A DNA stretch of 64,000 bases, taken from the NCBI GenBank assembly GCA_030248065.1, contig JASAMV010004882.1, positions 124,001 through 188,000 on the forward strand. The letters run 5' to 3'. How positions within the stretch are numbered: position 1 is the first letter of the stretch; each line of letters begins with the position of its first letter. Under the pieces are notes generated by a model, which was not told the origin of the DNA, made no database searches, and saw nothing but the letters and a program-made list of their open reading frames with translations. The stretch is from Rhynchonema sp. JSB1_4 (taxonomy: Eukaryota; Nematoda; Chromadorea; Monhysterida; Xyalidae). This document shows, piece after piece, positions 50,836-63,116 of the stretch. The translations under genes were made by a program, and so were the position numbers.

Positions 50836-53800
50836 ATGTGCTGGGGCTTTTCGCACAAAGTGCGTTTTCTAACATCAGCACTCAGCGTGGCCAGTGGCAC
50901 CGGCTTTCTCATCTACAGCACATACGTGACCAACAATTTACAGGTTGGAACAAGTTATTTCAGTTGTCCGTGCACTGACGATGACCTGGCGCACGGGAGT
51001 CGCTTGATTTTTGAAAATCAGTAAACCGAACAAGCAGATCAGTCCTGCAGCATTTTGCAAACTTGCTTCTGAACGTCCCTGTGGCGTGACCCGTTCAGAC
51101 CATGAAACATCATGAATAAATACACGCCACTTTGTGATAATGACCATGGAAGACCAGAAGACCACGCACGGGTGTATCTTAGGCGCATATGCATAAGGAG
51201 CGGTACGAAACGAACAACTTACCGCATGTGCCTCGGGTTACGCAGCACCTATGCAGAAACTGGAGTAGTCGATCAAGCTCCCACCGGGTTCATTTGAGCA
51301 TTTTCCGAATAAGCCACCCTGGGAGCTTGTTTGGAATAATTTTTTTCTTTCAAAATCTCAAAACAAACGCATGTCCCAATGCCAAGCAAACCCTGAGGGG
51401 GCTTCATGGAACGTCTCCGGCAAATGAATCTTGATTGCGGGTCAACACAGCACATAAACGCGATGAATCACCACCACACAACCGCGTTTCGGTTGTCAAA
51501 AGTACGCAAAATACCCTTGTATATTCCACAGATCGTGGGTGAGAACTGGCTGAACGAGACCTACATCAAGCATTACGGCGAACCGGCCAGTTTCGATCGC
51601 GTCACCTTCCTCTGGGCGGCTGTGATTGCGGCGAAAGAGGTCGGCAAAATAATCGGCACGCTGATTCTGCCGATTGTCGCCGAGAAAAGTGGCCGAAAAT
51701 TCGGCCTAATCATCAACAACTGGCTCACGTTTCTCGGCTGTCTGCTGTGCCTTGTCGGACTGCACATGCACTACGTTGTCATCATGCTCGGACGGGTATT
51801 ATTAGGTACGTAGTGCAGCCTGAATTTTTACTCGCTTTTTAGGCGCTGACTTCGTTCTCTGAGAGAACAAAAGACAAATTCTCGCGCGCTGATTGGATGC
51901 TGAAAACGCGAAAGCGAATCAGCGCGTGAGGAATTGTTTTCTGTTCCACCAGAGAACGATGTACACAGTCACACACTTGAAGAAGTATTTTGACATACAA
52001 CATAGCGCAACTTTATTTGGCATCGGGAACTGTTTTGGAGCAAGCTGCTGTGAACAGTTACATTTCAAACTGTCATCACCGCTGCAACAGGCCTTTGGGT
52101 GATATTTTCGAAACGGTGTAAAGGTCAGTTGGGTGTATATGTAGGTCGGTGGAAAGCTCGCACAGCCTGCAACAGGCCACGGGTAGACTTTGAAACATTC
52201 CACGTTAATAACAGGCAATGTTTCACGTTTACACCGAGCTACGCCGACCGAGCTTTCAACTGAACTTTGCGCCGACCTTCACGCCCAACTGACCTTTACA
52301 CCGTTTCGAAAATTCCACCCATAGACTCACAGTCTCTGTTCATTAAAGTGATTCGCTGGCTGACGTTGGTCAGCACACTAGGTGTCGCTAACTAACAAAC
52401 ATTGCGCTGTGGTAACCCCAGGTAAAACAATAATTCTTGTTGATTTAGGTATCACGATGATCTGCGGTGTCGGTCTGGCATCATTGTTTCTCATCGAAAT
52501 AGCTCCGATGGCGCAAAGGGGCAAATCGGGCTCGTTCATCCAAATATTCCGCGGACTGGGGGGCACGATGGGCATGGCCCTCGCGTTGCCCGAATTGTTG
52601 GGCACCGAGAAATTGTGGACAGTCTGTCTGGCCGTGCCCGCGTTGCCCGCGCTGATGCAATTCATTGTGCTGCTGTTCTGCCCTGAATCGCCAAGGCATC
52701 TGTACATCACCGAAGGCAAGATACAGCAAGCGACCAAATCTATACATTTCTATCAGGTATGATAATGTCGAACATTAAAGTAAACGGAAACTAATTGACA
52801 TAATAAGCGTTGCCTCACCGGCACCAACCAGAAATGCTTGTGTTCTAAAGTGACGTTTGCTCCATAGGACACCAGACGGATGGGTGCACCAGGTCATCGT
52901 CAGTGTCACCAAGTGCTCGTTATTGTGCAATAATCGATGTCCATCACTTTCCTTGATATTCAGGGCAACGTCGACACCGAATCAGTGCTGGCCGATCTGC
53001 AACGCGAACGCGAACGAATTCGATCTCAATCCAAGATCAAATGCTGCACGCTGTTGGGTCGATCCGACTTCTGGCGTCCGATGTTGCTCACAACGTTGGC
53101 GTTGACCAATCGCAGTCTGGCCGGCATTCTTCTGGTGCAGTCCTACTCGACGGACATGTTCATCAGTGCGGGTGTGCCCCGAAACGTCGCTGGTCTCAGC
53201 ACGGTCGGCTTGGGCGTGTGCCATCTGGTCAGCGCAACGCTGGTGACTCTCACAGTGGACAAGTATGGTCGCAAACCGTTGCTCATGTTCGGCAACATCG
53301 GATGTTTGATCACACTGACTTTGGTGGCCTTTTTTGCCACCAGCGGCCATTGGCTCGTCGGCGCTCCGCTGCTCACCGTGCTCACGCTGTCCGTTTTTAT
53401 GTTAATTTATCCAATTTTGGCCAGCGTCAGTAATATTGTGGCCAGTGAGATTTGTCACCAGAAAATTCGGTCGACCGCTTTTACGGTCGGATTGTTGGTT
53501 TATAGCATGGTCGGTCTGTTGTCGACTTTTACGTATCCACTTTTGAAACGTTACGTCGGCCTGGCGGCCAGTTTCATGCCGTTTTGCATCAGTCTTTTGT
53601 TGTGCAGCATTGTTTATGGAATTTATCTGCCGGAGACCAAGGGCAAAACGTTCGAGTCGCTGGCGTTTGTGAAGAAATCGTCCTCAAATCGGCGAAGAAG
53701 CCGACAATTGAGCAAAGATGGCGCTCTTCTGACGCCAAAACTGGAAGACGAACCATTATTGAGCATAAAGTCGTCAAACACAAGCGGCAGTAAAAGTGAC

Positions 53801-53917
53801 AGCGACACCAATAGCGGGCTGCTGGAAGGTTCGCATCCGAATGACACGGTTTCGGTCAGAAATGGTGCGCCCAAGAATTTAGGTCGGGATGTGCTTGATA
53901 GCGGCGATGAAATATGA
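50836..53917 (+). CDS. SLC2/GLUT-type sugar transporter (MFS)
   Basis: Four exons (50836-50943, 51532-51805, 52449-52756 and 52964-53917) give 547 residues in phase. Sugar-porter motifs are in the expected order: an AEKSGRKFG loop after the second membrane segment, IEIAPMAQRGKSGSF in the helix 4-5 region, PESPRHLYI near residue 206 in the central loop, DKYGRKPLL in the second half, and PETKGKTFE near residue 452 at the C-terminus. The long polar tail (about 90 residues) ends in serine-rich sequence. The extracellular segment after helix 1 contains an NET glycosylation site. The start codon leaves only about 15 residues before the first helix, so an upstream coding exon is possible. Class and substrate are not decidable from sequence. 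Confidence 0.9.
51845..51962. repeat. Palindromic MITE in sugar transporter intron 2
   Basis: TTCGTTCTCTGAGAGAACA ... ACAAATTCTCGCGCG mirrors to CGCGTGAGGAATTGTTTTCT ... AGAGAACGA. A diverged relative of 37521-37658. Confidence 0.7.
52101..52320. repeat. TIR MITE in sugar transporter intron 2
   Basis: TTTTCGAAACGGTGTAAAGG and TCAGTTGGG at the left are mirrored by CCCAACTGACC and TTTACACCGTTTCGAAAA at the right. Confidence 0.85.
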
Positions 53918-54291
53918 CTTTGTTGAAGTTTCATGTCTACATTACCTAGGTATCAAAACTGTTTCTGTTCGATGTATACTTAACTGTATCTTCGTGTTTT
54001 TTATTTGTTACTATTCAGAGTCTGAGAGTTCTGTTACGAAAATAATTCTAGTCGTGTTTGTGATTTCTGGCATTGAACGTGCTGTGATAATAACCGAGAG
54101 TGCTGTCTTGCCTATAATTTGAGAATTGTTGACTATTTTCTGACATTGGCTAACGCTAAAAAATCTATACTGTGTGCTGTATAGGTAAATTCTGTTACAC
54201 AACATTGCGGTTATGTGTTGGGTGCACAAGCACATCAACGTAATAGTAATTCATTGAGGCAACTCACGATATTAATCTCAGCTCATAACCG

Positions 54292-54972
54292 TTATGAGAA
54301 AAATAACATGTCAATTGTATTACTTACACAAGGAACCAAGTGCTGGCCTCTCGGTGTGTGGTAATCGGTCGATACTGGTTCGATATGGACTGATATTCGT
54401 GACTCTTCGGTTTGGTGGAAGGATTGACGGACCTCTTCAGTGTGTTCGTCGTAAGGCTCATTGGTGGTGGGAAGGTGCCAACCAGGAGGTCGAGGCTGCC
54501 AATCATCAGGTGTACGCAGCAATGGAGGTGCACCACGCCGCAACGTCCTAATGAAAAATACCATGTTCTCCACACAGTTCAGTTCGCTTGAAGTTCGTTC
54601 GTTGTTGAATACCCATATATGTGTGCTCGTTTCTGTTCGTTCCCGTCGTTTTGCGAGGCTGTAGCGCGTTTGCGCCGTGTTGTTAATATAATTGTCATAA
54701 TAAATCGTATCCGTCGACGAGCGAATCGAAGTCCGTGCAATTCGCGACGAGCGATTAACGAAATAACGTGAAATATTTCGTAAAATATTCAAGCTGTTAG
54801 CGTTGTTGTGCGATTGCCAGTCGATTCGGAAACTGAAGGCACCGTATATCGTCCAAGACAACTCTCGGGACGACACAAGAACCGTACTGTATTTTCTCTG
54901 ATCGAAGCCCCCACCCATGGTTGTCTCGTCGTCTAGCTCCCAGCATGTCAAGAAAATGATTTTCCTACACAT
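54292..54972 (-). other. Possible LTR or leader remnant with a long open frame
   Basis: A 226-residue minus-strand frame is open throughout. It is rich in S, T, R and P and shows no domain. The minus-strand order of a GC-poor block, a short conserved junction near 54560 (GGAGAACATGG) and a proline-rich frame resembles a retrotransposon leader. I saw no second LTR, primer-binding site or reverse transcriptase. Function unknown. Confidence 0.25.
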
Positions 54973-55254
54973 TTGCTGGATTTGAACCTAACTAGGTAAT
55001 GAAAAATCTTTGAAATGAAACATGAAAAAAATAGCGGTCCTGTCCTATACCAGAGTTTTCCACAGCCCCCCTCGAATAGAGTCCTCCGAGGGATCTGTTC
55101 AGAAAACCTTTCCGAATAAAGTCTCCGGGCTTATATTTGGGGCAAAAAGTGTTCCAACAATCGAACAAGAAAGCTTAGGTTTTGTTCTCAAAAGAAACCA
55201 GAAACAGGTTATTTTCGCAATTTTTCTCAGTTGAAAACTACTCCAGGATGTGCG

Positions 55255-56475
55255 CCCGACGTGCGCTCGACCATCTCAGTGGAGCTCCAAGTTCGCGATT
55301 ACATAACTCGCTTAAAAAGGCTCCTTTCAGCATTTTGAAATCAGTTCTGGAACCGACTAGTTCATGCGCGCGTTGTAGTTTCATACTAAAACGTATCCCA
55401 TGCCATTGCATCGCCAATACGGGACCCCCAAAAGTGACCTGATCGACTGGCGGACACCGACTACCGGGTCACCTTTGGAAGACCACCTCCAATACACAAC
55501 GCAAATGGCGAATTTTGACTGTTGTTGTAATGGTCTGAATGAATAAAACATCGCAATTGAGCGATTGCGTGAGAGAATACCGACTGTATCCGTTCGCACC
55601 TGTCAACAGGAGTCATGTGGGAGGAGCCCGATGTGCACAAACATTGTGGGTGGAGCCTGATGTGCACAGCGTCGTAGTTTGATCGGCACATAGGCCTTCC
55701 GCGCATTACCCTGGTACTGAGTCAACGAGAGTTTGTCTAGTAGCGCCCAAAGTTTGACCAAGTGTTGCGGCCGGCAACACGAGAGGCGCTCGACATCCGT
55801 CGACAACCTCAGTGGAGCGCCAAGTTCGCAATTACGTAACATTTTCGTCATTGATTGCCACAATATATGTCACTTTTGCACTTGGCGATTCATTCCGCAC
55901 TTGCTGCTCCACTAATGTGTCTGTCATTTAAAACACATCAGCTTCGGAATAAGTTTGGGGCGCCACTGAACAAACGCACGTTGACTCGATTCCAGGGTAA
56001 TGCGTGTAGGGCCGATGTTCTGGTCAAACTGTGACCCTGTGCACATGGGGCTCCACCCACAGTGTTTGTGCTCATCGAGCTCCTCCCACATGACTCCTGT
56101 TGACGGGTGCAACCGGATATAGTCGGCATTCTCTCACGCAATCACTCAATTGCGATGTTTTATTCATTCACACAATGACAACAACAGCCAAATATGTTTC
56201 GCTATTAGCGTATATATGTATACATATGTGGTGGTCTTCCGAAGGTGCCCCCAGTCATCGGTGTCGCCGGTCGATCGAGTGTCCCGTATTGGCGATGCAA
56301 TGGCATCGGGTACCTTTTAGTTTGAAACAACAAGGCACGGGTAAACCAGTCGGCTCCAGAACTGATTTCAAAATGCTGAAAGGAGCCTTTTTAAGCGAGT
56401 TGCGAACTTGGCGCTCCACTGAGATTGTCGAGCGCTCGTTGGGCGCCTCTCGTGTTGCCGGCCGCAACATTTGCT
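55255..56475. repeat. Large foldback element with ~500-bp arms
   Basis: The left arm (about 55255-55740) and right arm (about 55965-56440) are imperfect reverse complements. Shared blocks include GGAGCCTTTTTAAGCGAGTT, CAACAGGAGTCATGTGGGAG and TGCGTGAGAGAAT. Between them (55760-55850) is a direct copy of the outer edge (CCGGCAACACGAGAGGCGC). No coding capacity. Confidence 0.75.
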
Positions 56476-56492
56476 CCACGGAAAAACTTGTC

Positions 56493-56719
<227 letters not shown>

Positions 56720-57044
56720 CTTCGGCTTCACACGCAAACCACGTGAGACGTGGGACTAACCCGAACCATTTTAGAGGTGCAAGAATTAAGGGTGATGGTG
56801 ATACTGTATGATCGAGGCGTGCAAAGCACGGCTGGTTTGCTGTTACGACCTCTCAGTCCGGGTTGGATTAAAAAAAATTTTATTAACGAACTTTTTTAAC
56901 TTTTTGAAATTTAATTTTTTTTAAGATTTACTTTTTTTATTCCGGACCACAAAAATTTTGGCTTTCATGTGAAAAATTGTCGAAATTTTTTGTAAGTATA
57001 TTTGATTGCACTGGAGAATATAGGAATAGTTGACACCGACCAGT

Positions 57045-57765
57045 CAGGGTTGTTTCAAAAAAAAAAGTCGTCAATTAAAAATTTTTTTTTTTAAAAAAAA
57101 ATTTTTTTTTTGAAACTCAGATTTTGCTTTTTTTTTTAATAAAAAAAAGTTGCCCAAAATGGGCTAAAATGTCCAAAAATGGCCTTTTTCGAGGCAAAAA
57201 ATTGGCACTTTTTTCTGTGGACGAGACAATTTTTCCAAAATCGCGCCTGCGGCGCCCTGTATTGTCCCCAAATCCGTACAGGGATGCGCGGGGCTGGTCT
57301 TTTATTGTAATGTGGCACCGACAATATACTACTGCATGCTACTACACATGTATATATGCAGGTCTGGTGCAAAACCGGGCGCGCAAAGTCGATCTAAAGC
57401 GCAAGATTTGGGCTGTAATCGATATTTTGATGGTCGTATATCAGATATACGGCATTAGATTCATTAAAATACGTTGTACGGCATGCTACAATACATCAGA
57501 GTAACATCGTTAGTGAACATCAACCTCAGACTGGTCGGAGACCATGGAATCTGCACAATACTACCGGGTGTCACCACACAAGTTCGGTCTGAGGCGAAAA
57601 TTTTTCAATTTTTGAAAAATATGTTGTACCGATTTCATTTATCCTGAAACGTCGTTTGCAACACTTTTTCTAATAAAAAAATTTTTCGTCAAAAAAAAAA
57701 TCAAAAAAAAATTTTTTTTTTTAAAAAAAAAAGCTCGTTAATAAAAAATTTTTTTTTCAACCCTG
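57045..57765. mobile_element. hAT-like element with poly-A/T subterminal arms
   Basis: CAGGGTTG...CAACCCTG ends are flanked by CGACCAGT (57037-57044 and 57766-57773). Long A/T runs (AAAAATTTTTTT) lie inside both ends. The centre carries about 300 bp of ordinary sequence (57280-57590) that may be captured cargo. Confidence 0.88.
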
Positions 57766-57773
57766 CGACCAGT

Positions 57774-58510
57774 TGTGTTCACAAACGGGCAGTAGCGATG
57801 TGAGATTTTTTACGATGAGCCAGATAACGTGACGATTCGCGTTCGGGATAGTCTGTCCACCATATGTACCTACTGTACATATATAGATTGTAGTATGAAA
57901 AGTGAAGGCGTGTCACCGGAAAGGTAAATAATTGGCACATTTTTAGCAAAGTTACATGAAAACAGCTGCATAACCCGCGGCTTTGGAACGATAATTTTAG
58001 ATTTCAAGCAGATTTGACTTGCTGGAAGAACTGAGTGTGCACATAATGACGGCTGCTTAGGTAGTAGTTTAGTGGACCCACGGACTGTCTAACGTTGTGC
58101 ACCAGTGAGGCTCATAGTTTGCCTGAATTGACAAGACGAAATTTTGAAAACCAGCATAAGATCAAGAAAAGTTCACCAAGTTGAAAGCACTGCAATGGCA
58201 AATAGACTGTTTTGTGACAAAAATTTTTGTCTCTGAACCGCCGCCACATAAACACAGCACAAGGTCCAAGGTGCAAACTCAATCACCTCCAAAATAAAAA
58301 TACTCAAGCAAAAACCCAGAAGCCAACACGCAACTGGGCCCCAGAAATGACAGCACATCATGTGAAACATTATATATTTTCGTTGACACGGGGCCATCGT
58401 AGTACGACACGTTTCAATGGTTCAAGGGAATGAAGTGAAATTGTTTATTGACACGTTTTTAAAGCCATAATAATATTGTACATAATTTTTGCATTATTTT
58501 GCGTGGATTT
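57774..58510. other. Intergenic, no gene recognised
   Basis: Short frames only, and no repeat ends were delimited. Confidence 0.4.
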
Positions 58511-58514
58511 TTCA

Positions 58515-58589
58515 GCGCTGCCCTCGAAACCATCAATGCAATCGATACCCAGGTAGTTCAAAACAGCCGGAAATACAGAGCATTTTGAT
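58515..58589 (+). CDS. Possible orphan last exon
   Basis: After TTTTTCAG (58508-58515) a frame reads AALETINAIDTQVVQNSRKY then RAF and a stop. It has helical composition and an AT-rich tail follows. No partner exon was found upstream, where hAT-like and AT-rich repeats lie. The protein is not recognised. Confidence 0.3.
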
Positions 58590-58902
58590 CAAGCTTCTTT
58601 ATTCATCAGAGAGGTCACAAATTCAACAAAGATTGCATTTGTAGTTACTTTGTCGCTTTCTTTTGGAGCTTTCCAACCATTATTTCATCGTTGTTTGCCG
58701 ATTATCTCTGAAGAAGTGCACCAGTTGAGTTGGGTAAATTGTGTATAACACTTGACGGCGGTGTAGCGTCCAACGCAAACATTCCCAACGAAAGTAGTGA
58801 TCGTCAGCGCAAACACCTGAAAACTTTTTTCAGACTTCTATAACCAAATTGTTGTCTGGTATTTAGCAATCATTGCCGCGTGCTTTCGTCAACTCAAATA
58901 TC

Positions 58903-61900
58903 ATGAATATGAAAATCAAGAGAGCCCGAATCATTGCCTGTTTTTTCGCCGCGTGTCTCATGATTTTGATGGCGTACAATAAAACCAGCAGTTTTGCCGA
59001 CCGCAATAAAGTGTTGCGCGATTACCGTGCCTGTTTGGTGCAAGAAGTCGACAAACTGCAAAAGGAACAGAATGCATTGGTTGGTCAGTCACAGACATGT
59101 TCGAAGGGATCGGGTCAGAGCAGCGTTGGTATAAAAACAGCCATTCTTTGAAGTCGAAACGGCCAAAACTATTTTGGAACTGACTGGATAAGTTTTTCGT
59201 TTGGTGCCACACAAGAGGTAAAAATGGCGCACCAACATTGGGGTTGTGAGACATCGTCGCTCTTTGTCACATGGTCGGGCGTTTTGTGAATTACAACATA
59301 TCTGGCTGTTAGGTAAAGCTGGAAGCCTGAGCCCAAGCCTAAGCTGAAGTGTAGGCCTAAGCCTAAGCCTAAGCCCAATCATAAGCCTAAGTCTAAGCCT
59401 TAGCCTGAATCCAAGCTAGTTGAAAATACGCGCGACCAAATCAAAACGCGCGACGATGTCCCCGGACCCTGAAACGCTTGATGGCCACGCTGATTTGGGC
59501 TGTGCAACCGTAACCCAACGAATAAAAACAGATTGGTGACCTACTGTATCTCCTCTCCACACGTTATCAATGTCGTTTTTGGGCAGCTGGTCCGGAATAT
59601 TTTATACCCCTGGGTTGGTACCTTTGACGACAGCGTTCTCGGTCGATACTGAGGCTACCGATTTCATATCAACTGCATTATATTCACATGAATTGCGACA
59701 AACGAATCTGAGGTTTTCAGTAAATTTGGTTGCCGGGACTTACTGACTGGATCTCCCAGCATTTTGTTCAGCAAGGCTGCTGTGACCCGGTTTTTAATTC
59801 AAGTTGCCTGGGTATTGGTCGCGTCGCACAATGACTTTATAAGAATTGGTCAAATTTTCTTCCTGAATCGCAAAGCAGGCTAGTGACGGGGCAATGACGT
59901 TGCGTTGCGCGATCACACACAAAACACGTAGTAAAAAGAATGTTTCAGACCTGCGGCAACGTGGTTGATCTGCTAGATTATTTTCAGCTGAAAATGTTTT
60001 GTGAGAATCACAAATAGCACAGTGGTTAAGAGTGACTGGACGTGAAAATCAGGATTGATTTTGATGAATTCTTATATGGTCATTGTGCGACCAATACCTG
60101 CCAGAACCGAGGATAGTGTTTCATGCAGGTTGTGAAAAGATGTCACACATGGTTTTCAGGAGAAACTTTGGGAGAATTATGCTCCGTTGGTGGATTCGAC
60201 CTGCGGAGGACAAATCATTAGACACTTGTTGAAAGCTAAAGTATACACGAACAAGGTAAGTTAATCGGCCATAGCATGCATGAGTTGAAGGCCCATTCTC
60301 CGTCGTTATACCTCATGATTGCTCAATGTGGTAGATTTTGGTTATATCTGAAAAATAATTAAATTAAATGAAAAAATGGTGTGCAGGATGACAGCAAGCT
60401 GGTCGTTCTGCCACGCAGCCGCAGCCAGCCAGTAAACGTGCTCACACTGGGTGTCGGAGATGACATTTTGGCCGAACTGAAACTCAAGGCCGATCTGCCG
60501 TCAGCGCGATTCTACGGCGCCGATCCGATGTTGGCAGCGGGCCAAGTCTATCGCTCGATCGGACACTATTCGCAGCTGGCTGTTGGTTAGTTGATGATCG
60601 TCTTTGTCGTGAATTATTATTCGACACTTTGGGGTGATTTGTTTTGATTGATTTTTTGCCACCAGACTCACGTTGTTTGTTCTGAGAACGCACGTACCAG
60701 TGGCAAGATTCTTCATGCCGTATCACCCTGAATTCTTACACACCTAAAATGTTTCGGGTCACTGCAGCCACGTCGTTCGTGGTGTGCGTGTGAAAACGCC
60801 AAGATCATGAAACATTTAGCGCGCGTTTGTGTGTATTGTTACATAATTGGCTAACCGCGCGAGACGTGGCTAAAGGCAAACCAGCCGTGCTTTGCAGACC
60901 TAGACCATACCGTATCACCCTGAATTTTTGCACACTTGAAATGTTTTGGGTTACTGTAGCCACGTCTCGCGCGGTTAGCCAATAAACAACACACACAAAC
61001 GCGCGCTAAATGTTTCCTGGACCTTGGCTCTTTCACACGGAAGCCACTCGCGAAGTGACTACAGCAATCCGAAACATTTCAGGTTTGTAAGAATTCAGGG
61101 TGATACGGTATAGTCTAAGACCGCAAGGTATGGCTGGTTTGCTAAAACAATAACACGAAAAAATTTAGGTGTGTAAGAATTCAGGGTGATACGGCATGGT
61201 CTAAGACTGCAAAGTATACGGCTGGTTTACCTCTATCTTTAGGCATTCGCGCGAGAACAAAATAAAAGTTCAAGTTCAAGTACTCTTGCAGGTGCGGAAA
61301 ACGAAGAAGCCGTTGGCAACGTTCTTGCGGTTGACAAGCAAATTTATGCGAAACAAGTGATGAATGTTATTGGTAAATTTTTTATGTTTTTCTTTTATTC
61401 GGTCACACGAAAGGTTTTTGACGCTCAAAGCTCCAACTGCTCAGCCACATAAACGATTTGACCTGAGCATCAGAGCTCGGAAATTGCGTGGACGTGATCT
61501 ACTATTTTCGAATACCAAAAAAGCGTTAGATACGATTCCGCACTCTACACTGCTGGTGAAATTGCGTCACTACGGGTTATTTTATACAATGATCATTTGC
61601 CACCACTTAAAAGGGAACTTCCTAATCGCCTTTTAACCTTTACAAGCGTTTAGACAGCAATGTAGACATCATAAAAGTCAAATCACTTGATACAAAATCT
61701 CAGACAAGGAAGGACCCAGGAGAAGCAATTTAAAAGGAACGGGCGGGAAGAAAAACGGGACGGGCGGACCGGCCGAATTTGTATACAAGCGCATTCAGGC
61801 ACGCTGCCTGATCAAAAAGCTGTCAAGACAACAGAATTCATTCGCATTCGCATGTTTCGCATGTTTTCGCATGCAAACATGTTTCGCATGATTTTTGAAT

Positions 61901-62344
61901 CTCACCAACAATAGAACTTCGCTGTTTCGAAAAACAATACTATACGAGAAGCAAGTAAATTAATCAGTAATCTACGAGCCATTCCATCAACGCGTTATTA
62001 CTTCGTCAGGTCTCTGGCATTTCCTGCGCAACATATCACTGAATCGAATCGACTACCTATTGTTGGACAACGAAGGTCCCGAATACCAGTTGCTCAAAAT
62101 ATTGAACCGTCAGGCGCTTGCCCATCAAGAAGTGATCATTTGTCAAATTAACGTCGAGCTGCATGGACCACTGAATTACTACAACCAGACTCGCGCCAGT
62201 TACTACCAGGTGCTGCACGCTTTCCTTCTCGATTCGCCCTTTGTGCCCATTAAGGTCGCCCCCCCGCCGAGCCATGTTCGAGCAACTTTTATCAATATCG
62301 AGCATCCCTACTGCGTGCGCGAGTTTTTGATGGATAAGCTGTGA
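58903..62344 (+). CDS. FkbM-type methyltransferase-domain membrane protein
   Basis: Exons 58903-59079, 60160-60255, 60387-60585, 61292-61372 and 62010-62344 join in phase to 295 residues. A single N-terminal membrane segment (RIIACFFAACLMILMAY, about residues 8-24) suggests a type II membrane or secretory-pathway protein. The rest fits the nematode Methyltransf_21/FkbM domain: VNVLTLGVGDDILAE, FYGADPM, a central IDYLLLDNEGPEYQLL with the DNEGPE motif near residue 203, CQINVELHGPL near 228, and a terminal FINIEHPYCVREF. Such proteins are expanded in nematodes and mostly uncharacterised. S-adenosylmethionine-dependent O-methylation is inferred from the domain, not shown. I began at the ATG rather than at the upstream in-frame TTG. 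Introns 1 and 3 carry repeats. Confidence 0.88.
59325..59410. repeat. TTAGGC-type array in FkbM gene intron 1
   Basis: GCCCAAGCCTAAGC and CCTAAGCCTAAGCCTAAGCC are the complement of (GGCTTA)n, degenerate at both edges. Compare 20558-20625. Confidence 0.8.
60717..61203. repeat. Nested TIR repeats (CCGTATCACCCTGAATTC family) in FkbM gene intron 3
   Basis: The end CCGTATCACCCTGAATTCTT occurs at 60719, a diverged form at about 60909, and its complement AAGAATTCAGGGTGATACGG at about 61089 and 61176. This shows at least two overlapping inverted-repeat insertions. A degenerate relative is at about 56775-56835. Confidence 0.75.
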
Positions 62345-62914
62345 ATTATGGCTAATTTGAATACGTATACGGCACTTGTGTCGGCATGCATGATTATCGT
62401 TTGCCTTTTTATTGTGTTGAACCTTATTCTAATGTTTCCGCATGCCTGGTATATCAACGATCATTTGGATTGTTTTAGTCTTTTCAGACGTTTTAGCGGT
62501 TGAGAACGCGCTGTAGCTATTCAATACGTATGCAATTTTGTTTTTACTGGCTCAACGCTGATCTCTATCGTCGTTTCTGATTCTTTCGTAAATCATAAAT
62601 TCTCTCTCTCTCTCTCGTAAAATCAGTTACCGTTTTGTGTTCGTCGGGGACGTTTGGAGTCGCGATATTTCATTGCATTTACATATTATTTGCCGTTTAT
62701 TTCTATCATTTTATCGTATATTTCCGTTCATCGTTATTATAGCGCAAAACGTGCTGTTGAAGTCGACTTCGGGTTGCTTTTCGTGCAAAAAGTGGTAACG
62801 AAACAGCCAGCTAGACTGCCGGGCTTGCCTTTATTGGTTTTGTGTTGCCTTGTGTAAAACCAGGCGTTAGACTACTCTGTTGCAGGAAAGCGGGTGACTG
62901 GAAAGTCACCAGGA
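62345..62914. other. Intergenic, FkbM gene 3' flank
   Basis: AT-rich with a short TCTC run at about 62600. No gene is recognised. Confidence 0.5.
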
Positions 62915-63116
62915 TCAATCCGTGCCGTCCGTGTTGCGATCGTGAGTCGCGTGGAATTGGGTCCAGGCTAACTCGCGCGTTGAGACGGTCACTTCGACGT
63001 TGATTCTGGTCGGTCCGGGCGTGTTGCCGACTGTCTGGTGATTGACACAGAAGGATGCGTACCCAAGTGAATCTGCCCCGTAGACGAGCTCCATAGGGCG
63101 AGACAGATCACAGGAG
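62915..63116 (-). CDS. Terminal exon of an unrecognised minus-strand gene
   Basis: After an acceptor (CATGCTAG at 63117-63124) the minus strand encodes SCDLSRPMELVYGADSLGYA, then SFCVNHQTVGN and a beta-like, charged tail ending in DRNTDGTD and a stop. A second copy of the core lies upstream on the same strand (about 63210-63275: NEILYGARRLGYTGCVNF). The two differ mostly at third codon positions of this frame, which argues that the minus frame is the coding one. I do not recognise the family; two conserved cysteines suggest a secreted domain. Confidence 0.5.

Noticed and set aside
57470..57595. 5S rRNA-like 3' segment (GGTCGGAGACCATGGAATC, ACCGGGTGTC)
   Set aside because: A few words resemble the 5S 3' half, but the rest does not align and the spacing is wrong, so it is too weak to call.
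58873..58902. Upstream TTG start for the FkbM-type protein
   Set aside because: Non-ATG initiation is not needed; the ATG at 58903 gives a clean N-terminal membrane segment.
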